Of a DNA stretch of 64,000 bases, positions 59,119-64,000 are shown piece by piece. Where the stretch lies: contig NZ_JAERRJ010000006.1 in the NCBI RefSeq assembly GCF_016741815.1, forward strand, positions 124,001 through 188,000. Reading direction: 5' to 3'. The notes below the pieces were generated by a model. It had not been told where the DNA came from, made no database searches, and worked only from the letters and a program-made list of their open reading frames with translations. This DNA comes from Nocardia acididurans. Lineage in GTDB: Bacteria; Actinomycetota; Actinomycetes; Mycobacteriales; Mycobacteriaceae. The first letter of the stretch is position 1, and the number at the start of each line of letters is the position of its first letter. Position numbers and translations under genes: made by a program.

Positions 59119-59531
59119 CTCCTGCCCTCTATCTGATCGATACCTCTGGTCTTTTCCGCATCCTGCAGGGCAAGTACCGGCAGGCCTGGGTGGATCAGCT
59201 CACGGCCGGGGTCATTGCCACCTGCCCGGTCGTCGAGCTCGAATTCCTCTACTCGGCAAGGTCTTTGGCGGATCGACTCGAGAAGAGACGTCTGCTCGGT
59301 GATCTGTTCGGCTGGGTACCGATGTCCGAGCGTGGATTCGAACGCGCCGACGAAGTTCAGCAACTGATGACAGAACAGGGCCTGCATCGTTCCGCCGGTC
59401 CGATCGATCTGCTGATAGCCGCGACGGCCGAACACCACCGCCTGACGATCCTGTGTGACGACCGAGATTTCGCGTCGATCAGTCGAATCACGCGGCAACC
59501 GGTCGCCTTCGTCGGTGACGTCCGCGCGTAG
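59115..59531 (+). CDS. VapC-type PIN-domain toxin ribonuclease
   Basis: A 138-residue PIN RNase. The four acidic residues are visible: Asp in LIDTSG, Glu in VVELEFLYS, Asp in GPIDLLIAAT and Asp in LCDDRDFASI. It would cut a defined RNA (often tRNA or rRNA) and is neutralised by the upstream VapB. The GTG start overlaps the vapB stop. The module has lower third-position G/C bias than nearby genes, which may indicate transfer. Confidence 0.9.
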   Translation: MTPALYLIDTSGLFRILQGKYRQAWVDQLTAGVIATCPVVELEFLYSARSLADRLEKRRLLGDLFGWVPMSERGFERADEVQQLMTEQGLHRSAGPIDLLIAATAEHHRLTILCDDRDFASISRITRQPVAFVGDVRA

Positions 59532-59536
59532 CCGGA

Positions 59537-60496
59537 TCAGGGTGATTCCGGTGGGAGGGCGGAGGTGTAGCGGCGGGCGAGGGTGCGGATGTGGGTTACC
59601 AGTTCGGGTGGGCTGTCCACGCGGAAATCCATCATGAGCATGCTGAGGTAGATGGCGATGGTTTCCATGGCGTCGGCGCCGGTGAAGAGGTGGCAGGTAG
59701 TGGCGTCGATGGGTTCGACCACGCCGACCGCGGGGTTGATGCGGGCTATCACGGTGTCGGCGGGGGCCAGGACGGTGATGCGGGCGTGGACTTTCCAGCC
59801 GGTGATGGCGATGTAGCGCATGACGAAGGCGACCAGGTCCGCGTCGGGGAGGGCGCGCGCGGCGAAGGGGCGGTCGGCGGATTCGACCGCGGTCATATTC
59901 GCTACTGGAAGGGCCTGCCAGGTGTGGTTCTGCAGGCTGTAGGCGACCAGGTACCAGCGGCGCTGCCAGTTGATCAAGCGGTAGGGCTCGAGTTCCGCGC
60001 CGTCGACGCGGAGGGTGCGGGTGGCTCGGATGCCTGTTGCGAGGACGGCGAGGGTTTCGGCGGGGACGGGGGCGTCGGGTTCGCGGGAACCGGTGGTCGC
60101 GGGGCCGATATCGGTGGCGGAGCGGAGCGCTGTCACCTTGCGCTGCAAACGTTTCGGCATGATCCGCTCGAGTTTCGACCAGGCTCGGCCCATGTGCTCG
60201 CCGATATCGGCGATGCCGAGGGAGCCGTCTTCGGCCAGGCCGAGTGCGACCGCCACGGCCACCGCCTCGTCGTCGTCCAGGAGTAGCGGCGGCATGGTTC
60301 TGCCCTGGCCGAGGCGGTATCCGCCGACCGCGCCGCGTTCGGCGTGCACCGGATAGCCGAGGGCACGCAGACGGGCGATGTCCTGGCGCAGGGTGCGGTC
60401 GGTGACGCCGAGGCGTTCGGCCAGTTCGCGGCCGGTGTAACCGCGATCTTGCAGGAGGGACAGCAGGCGTAGGGTCCGGGTTGTGGTGGAGGTCAC
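59537..60496 (-). CDS. WYL-domain transcriptional regulator
   Basis: A 319-residue regulator: N-terminal winged helix (about 5-60; RGYTGRELAERLGVTDRTLRQDIARLRALGY), WYL ligand domain (about 145-230; EPYRLINWQRRWYLVAYS with the W-Y-L triad) and a WCX-type C-terminal extension (about 235-319). It likely senses a small ligand and controls the divergent DinB-like gene. GTG 60496 is preferred; a TTG at 60514 is an alternative. An ATTAGG-N11-CCTAAT dyad lies in the shared promoter region. Confidence 0.92.
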   Translation of the reverse strand: MTSTTTRTLRLLSLLQDRGYTGRELAERLGVTDRTLRQDIARLRALGYPVHAERGAVGGYRLGQGRTMPPLLLDDDEAVAVAVALGLAEDGSLGIADIGEHMGRAWSKLERIMPKRLQRKVTALRSATDIGPATTGSREPDAPVPAETLAVLATGIRATRTLRVDGAELEPYRLINWQRRWYLVAYSLQNHTWQALPVANMTAVESADRPFAARALPDADLVAFVMRYIAITGWKVHARITVLAPADTVIARINPAVGVVEPIDATTCHLFTGADAMETIAIYLSMLMMDFRVDSPPELVTHIRTLARRYTSALPPESP

Positions 60497-60523
60497 ATTC
60501 GCGACTTTCGACAAGGCTGCGGA

Positions 60524-60546
60524 ATTAGGAAGAAAACCAGCCTAAT
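60524..60546. promoter_or_regulatory. Dyad ATTAGG-N11-CCTAAT between the WYL and DinB-like genes
   Basis: ATTAGG (60524-60529) and CCTAAT (60541-60546) are inverted with an 11-base spacer, in the 114-base divergent promoter region. Spacing equals about one helical turn plus arms, as for a dimeric regulator. Likely operator of the WYL protein, by location only. Confidence 0.5.
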
Positions 60547-60610
60547 GAGGTCATACCTTTATCTCAACGGATCGCACCGCTTGAACGAAAACACTTGAGA
60601 GGCAAGACAA

Positions 60611-61237
60611 ATGAGCATCAACCCGAACGCCGAGACCAACCCCGCCGTCGCCCTCGCCCCCGTCTGGCGCGATGTCCTCGCCACCTCCCACCGGGCGCTC
60701 ACCGACGCCGTCGCCGGTGTCCGCCCCGACCAGTTCGACCTCCCCACCCCGTGCTCGGAGTGGACCGTCACCCAGGTCATCCAGCACGCCGCCGGCGACC
60801 AGCTCGCCTACGCCGCGGCCCTCGGCATCGGAAACGGCCCGTCCTACAACCCCTTCGAGCCCTCCGGCGCCCTCGACGGCACCGCCGCCGAGCTGGTCCG
60901 CGTCGCCGTCGACGAGACCGCCACCGCCTGGGCCACCGTCTCCGACGACACCGAAACCGTCCCCACCCCGCTGCCGCACGGCGAACTCCCCACCCCCGTC
61001 GCCGCCGTCATGTGCGCCCTCGACGCCGCCGCGCACGCCTGGGACATCGCCATCGCCACCGGCCAGCCGTCCCCCCTCACCGAGGAACTGTCCGGCCACC
61101 TGCTCACCGCCGCGACAGGTCTGATCGAGCCCCTCCGCCAGTACGGCGTCTTCGCCGACATCATCAAGCCCGAGGCGAGCGCCACCCCCGTCGCCGACGA
61201 GCTGCTCGGCTACCTCGGCCGCACCCCGCGCGCCTGA
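60611..61237 (+). CDS. TIGR03086-family DinB-like metal-binding protein
   Basis: A 208-residue four-helix protein of the mycothiol-dependent maleylpyruvate isomerase/DinB superfamily (TIGR03086). Seen: FDLPTPCSEWTVTQVIQHAAGD, with the His of the metal site, and LDAAAHAWDIAIATGQ near 140. Members use mycothiol or another thiol as partner; the substrate is unknown. GAGAGG lies 8 bases before the ATG. Divergent from, and likely regulated by, the WYL protein. Confidence 0.87.
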   Translation: MSINPNAETNPAVALAPVWRDVLATSHRALTDAVAGVRPDQFDLPTPCSEWTVTQVIQHAAGDQLAYAAALGIGNGPSYNPFEPSGALDGTAAELVRVAVDETATAWATVSDDTETVPTPLPHGELPTPVAAVMCALDAAAHAWDIAIATGQPSPLTEELSGHLLTAATGLIEPLRQYGVFADIIKPEASATPVADELLGYLGRTPRA

Positions 61238-61286
61238 GCTGCCCGCGTCCGGGCAGGCCGAACCCCGCCGGTAGACTTACCGACTC

Positions 61287-62366
61287 GTGAGTCTCACCCT
61301 CGGAATCGTCGGCCTGCCCAACGTCGGAAAGTCGACGCTCTTCAACGCGCTGACCCGCAACGACGTGCTGGCCGCGAACTACCCGTTCGCGACCATCGAG
61401 CCGAACGTCGGCGTGGTGCCGCTGCCGGACCCGAGGCTCGACAAGCTCGCCGAGATCTTCGGTTCCGAGCGCATCGTGCCCGCCGTCGTCTCCTTCGTGG
61501 ATATCGCGGGCATCGTGAAGGGCGCGTCCGAGGGTGCGGGGCTGGGCAACAAGTTCCTCGCCAATATCCGTGAGGCCGACGCCATCTGCCAGGTCGTGCG
61601 CGTCTTCGCCGACGACGACGTCATCCACGTCGACGGCAAGGTGGATCCGCTCAGCGATATCGAGGTCATCGAGACCGAGCTCATCCTGGCCGACCTGCAG
61701 ACCTTGGAGAAGGCGGTTGTCCGCCTCGACAAGGAAGCCAAGGTCAAGAAGGACCGCAAGCCCGTCGCCGACGCCGCCAAGCAGGCGCAGGAATTCCTCA
61801 ACGAGGGCAAGACCCTGTTCTCGGTGCGCGACAAAATCGACACCGACCTGCTGAAGGAGCTCTCGCTCCTCACCATCAAGCCCTTCCTCTACGTCTTCAA
61901 CGCCGACGAGTCGATCCTCACCGACGAGGACAAGAAGGCCGAACTGAAGGCCGCCGTCGCCCCCGCCGACGCGGTGTTCCTGGACGCCAAGGTCGAAGCC
62001 GAACTGCTCGAACTCGACGCCGAATCCGCCCTGGAACTCCTCGAATCCATCGGCCAGACCGAACCCGGCCTGCACGCCCTCGCCCGCGCCGGCTTCCACA
62101 CCCTCGGCCTGCAGACCTACCTCACCGCAGGCCCCAAGGAAGCCCGAGCCTGGACCATCCACCAGGGCGACACCGCACCCAAGGCCGCCGGCGTCATCCA
62201 CACCGACTTCGAACGCGGCTTCATCAAAGCCGAAATCGTAGCCTTCACCGACCTCGTCGACGCGGGCTCCATGGCCGCCGCCAAGTCCGCCGGCAAGGTC
62301 CGCATGGAGGGCAAGGACTACATCATGGTCGACGGCGACGTCGTCGAGTTCCGCTTCAACGTCTAG
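61287..62366 (+). CDS. ychF: Redox-regulated ATPase YchF (Obg family)
   Basis: A 359-residue P-loop ATPase of the Obg/YchF group. Seen: G1 GLPNVGKST, G3 DIAGIVKGASEGAGLGNKFLANIREADAI, G4 replaced by the YchF-specific FNADES, and the C-terminal TGS domain (LQTYLTAGPKEARAWTIHQGDTAPKAAGVIHTDFERGF). It binds ribosomes and modulates stress responses. The GTG at 61287 has TAGACT 9 bases upstream and no ribosome site (leaderless signal). Position matches Rv1112, at the end of the conserved block. Confidence 0.96.
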   Translation: MSLTLGIVGLPNVGKSTLFNALTRNDVLAANYPFATIEPNVGVVPLPDPRLDKLAEIFGSERIVPAVVSFVDIAGIVKGASEGAGLGNKFLANIREADAICQVVRVFADDDVIHVDGKVDPLSDIEVIETELILADLQTLEKAVVRLDKEAKVKKDRKPVADAAKQAQEFLNEGKTLFSVRDKIDTDLLKELSLLTIKPFLYVFNADESILTDEDKKAELKAAVAPADAVFLDAKVEAELLELDAESALELLESIGQTEPGLHALARAGFHTLGLQTYLTAGPKEARAWTIHQGDTAPKAAGVIHTDFERGFIKAEIVAFTDLVDAGSMAAAKSAGKVRMEGKDYIMVDGDVVEFRFNV

Positions 62367-62436
62367 CGGAGGAACAGGGTAAACCTCCGGGTCTTCCCGG
62401 ATGTGCGTACCGAATTCCTGCTCCTACAGTTCCTGC

Positions 62437-63471
62437 ATGCGATTTGCACTTGTGGTATTGCTGTGCGCGGTCGTCGTGGCGGGATGTGCGTCGACGAGTA
62501 ATTCATCGGACGAGACCTATCACTCGATAGACGTGACGATGCGGAATGCGGGAACAACCATCGGCGGCACCCTGACCGTTCCCGATCAGGGTGGCCCGTT
62601 TCCCGCGGTGGTATTGGTGCCGGGCGGTGGAAAACAGAACCGGGACGAGGAATTCGCCCAGCACAAACCCTTTCTGGTGCTGGCCGACGCATTGAGCAGG
62701 GCGGGGTACGCGGTTCTTCGAACGGATGACCGTGGCGTCGGCGCGACGAGCGGTGACAAGAGCGAGTCCTCCTACGACGATTTGGCGTCGGATGTTCTGG
62801 CGCAGATCGCCTTCCTCCGTGAACGGTCGGATATCGACCCCGCTCGGATCGGCGTCCTGGGCCACAGTCAGGGCGGGGCGTTGGCGCCCCTGGTAGCGCG
62901 GAAAGCGCCGGACAATGTGGCATTCGTCGTGCTCATGGCAGGTCCGGCGCAGACCGGGTGCGAGGTGCTCAAACATCAGATGCGCGTCCAGCTCCAGGCG
63001 GCCGGGACCACCTCCGCCGATCGCCTGGCAGCCGGCGACGCCGCCATCCACACCGAATGCGACCTGCTCCGCGCCGGCAATTTCGACGAAGCGCGAAAGA
63101 ACGCCCGAGCGGCCAATCAGCAGCTGCCGGAAGCCGAACGGGCCCCGGACGAAAGTATCGACAAGGCGATCAACCAGGAATACGCATCCCAGTCGACCTA
63201 CGACCCCGAACCGGCGCTGCGAGCCCTTCGAATTCCCACTCTCGCATTGTTCGGCACCAAAGACGTACAGGTCGACGCCAAAACAAACGATCCGCTCATG
63301 CGCACCTTCCTGGCAGACAACCCGAGGGCGACCGTACACACTTTCGAGGGCGCCAATCATCTCATGCAATCAGCGGAAACCGGAATGCCGGACGAATACG
63401 CGAGAATAGAAACCACGATGGATCCGGCAGTCCTCGACTATCTGAAAAACTGGCTGCACGCGAATCAGTAG
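62437..63471 (+). CDS. Lipoprotein alpha/beta hydrolase
   Basis: A 344-residue exported hydrolase. The signal ALVVLLCAVVVAGC ends in an AGC lipobox (Cys about 17). The catalytic triad is visible: nucleophile GHSQGG near residue 147, Asp in FGTKDVQVDA near 275 and His in EGANHLMQ near 309. It resembles bacterial dienelactone-hydrolase/BD-FAE-like esterases with an inserted helical lid (NFDEARKNARAANQQLPE). TACAGT lies 6 bases before the ATG (leaderless signal). It converges on the next gene with a 7-base overlap. Confidence 0.88.
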   Translation: MRFALVVLLCAVVVAGCASTSNSSDETYHSIDVTMRNAGTTIGGTLTVPDQGGPFPAVVLVPGGGKQNRDEEFAQHKPFLVLADALSRAGYAVLRTDDRGVGATSGDKSESSYDDLASDVLAQIAFLRERSDIDPARIGVLGHSQGGALAPLVARKAPDNVAFVVLMAGPAQTGCEVLKHQMRVQLQAAGTTSADRLAAGDAAIHTECDLLRAGNFDEARKNARAANQQLPEAERAPDESIDKAINQEYASQSTYDPEPALRALRIPTLALFGTKDVQVDAKTNDPLMRTFLADNPRATVHTFEGANHLMQSAETGMPDEYARIETTMDPAVLDYLKNWLHANQ

Positions 63472-64000
63472 GAGACGAGGCGGCCGGTGGCGATTCGGCG
63501 GCGGCGGCTCGGGACCAGCAGGGTGGGGTGCTTGACGCTCCAGCCTGCGACCGTGCAGATCAGTTCCTTCTTGCGGGCGCCCTTGCGGCCGGTCGTGACC
63601 TTCGAGGTGGGCTCGTCTTCGTTGGTGAGGTCCTGGATGATGGCGTCGCCGCGGCCGAGGCTGATGCACTGGCTGTTGTAGCCGATCAGGGCGTCGGGGG
63701 CCTGCCGTCCGGTCAGGTGGGCGGCGATGGCGTCGGCGCCCTGCCAGGCCATGGGGTAGGCGGTGGCGCAGCCCATGCGCAGGGCTTTGCCACCGTAGCC
63801 TGCCGCGTGCGCGGCGTCGCCTACGGCGTAGACGTTCGCGTGCGAGATCGAGCGGAGAGTGGCGTCGACGACGATGCGGCCGTCCGGGGAGACGGTGAGC
63901 GTGCTGGCGGCGGCGATCGGGTGCGCGGCGAAACCGGCGGTCCAGACGGTGGTTCCGGCGAGGATCTCCGCGCCCGAACGGGTGCTGACGCCGTCCTCGG
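63465..64000 (-). CDS. NDH-2-like FAD/NAD(P) oxidoreductase, C-terminal part
   Basis: The minus-strand frame runs to the window edge and continues outside. The visible 178 residues include a second FAD-binding motif VYAVGDAAHAAGYGG followed by LRMGCATAYPMAWQGADAIAAHL and a basic C-terminal RRRRIATGRLVSY, as in type II NADH dehydrogenases and related pyridine-nucleotide disulfide oxidoreductases. The N-terminal FAD and NAD folds and the start codon lie beyond the right edge, so subfamily assignment is provisional. Confidence 0.85.
   Translation of the reverse strand, partial: EDGVSTRSGAEILAGTTVWTAGFAAHPIAAASTLTVSPDGRIVVDATLRSISHANVYAVGDAAHAAGYGGKALRMGCATAYPMAWQGADAIAAHLTGRQAPDALIGYNSQCISLGRGDAIIQDLTNEDEPTSKVTTGRKGARKKELICTVAGWSVKHPTLLVPSRRRRIATGRLVSY

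Overview
The window is high-GC DNA with dense, short-spaced genes, and almost every neighbour can be assigned to a family typical of mycolic-acid actinobacteria. Features pointing to the mycolata (Nocardia/Rhodococcus/Mycobacterium) are a short-chain Z-prenyl diphosphate synthase with a DGNRRWA motif, DUF3558 and LGFP-repeat lipoproteins, a lipid-droplet-associated protein, DUF4245 and DUF6542 proteins, and two SigJ-like (ECF41) sigma factors. The gene order from about 18.5 to 62.4 kb follows, from memory, the Mycobacterium tuberculosis block Rv1085c-Rv1112 (TrhA/hemolysin III, Z-FPP synthase, coaA, glyA, phoH2, desA2-like, fum, glpX, Rv1100, xseB-xseA, Rv1109c, ispH, Rv1111c, ychF), broken by insertions. 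A Nocardia chromosome is the best guess; this is inference from gene content. No rRNA, tRNA, CRISPR, insertion sequence or prophage was seen.

Left part (1-18.4 kb) is accessory: a DrrA-type ABC ATPase (cut by the window edge) divergent from a DUF4097 protein; an ArsR-arsenate reductase fusion; an ECF41 sigma factor next to an internally deleted FMN-reductase remnant and a SnoaL-like protein; a decayed HxlR/flavin-oxidase locus; a thioesterase; a second ECF41 sigma factor with a DoxX partner; a DUF3558 lipoprotein; a GH76 glycosidase; a desaturase; an HSL-type hydrolase; a Fic protein with a striking palindromic operator; a DUF255 thioredoxin-fold protein; and a class III nucleotidyl cyclase.

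Middle part (18.5-45.4 kb) is the conserved core: isoprenoid synthesis (Z-prenyl synthase, ispH), CoA (coaA), one-carbon metabolism (glyA under a ZTP/pfl riboswitch), central carbon (fumarase, class II fructose-bisphosphatase), RNA processing (phoH2 with a structured leader), DNA repair (xseAB, rmuC) and cell-envelope lipoproteins. A TetR-monooxygenase divergon, a pirin/glutaredoxin/DUF488 patch and a 28-residue membrane peptide are inserted.

Right part (45.6-64 kb) contains sbcD-sbcC, the adaptive-response pair adaA-alkA/ogt, cstA with its small YbdD partner, a sugar ABC importer without its own ATPase, a vapBC module, a WYL regulator divergent from a DinB-like protein, ychF, a lipoprotein hydrolase and the C-terminal part of an NDH-2-like oxidoreductase cut by the window edge.

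At least a dozen genes have a TANNNT hexamer 6-8 bases before the start codon and no usable Shine-Dalgarno, so leaderless transcription appears common. The same signal led to an otherwise hidden 19-codon reading frame with a full promoter at 16.74-16.84 kb. The most interesting regulatory candidates are the ZTP riboswitch, the triple-hairpin phoH2 leader with its upstream reading frame, the mirror-image operator pair at the left end, and the Fic operator.
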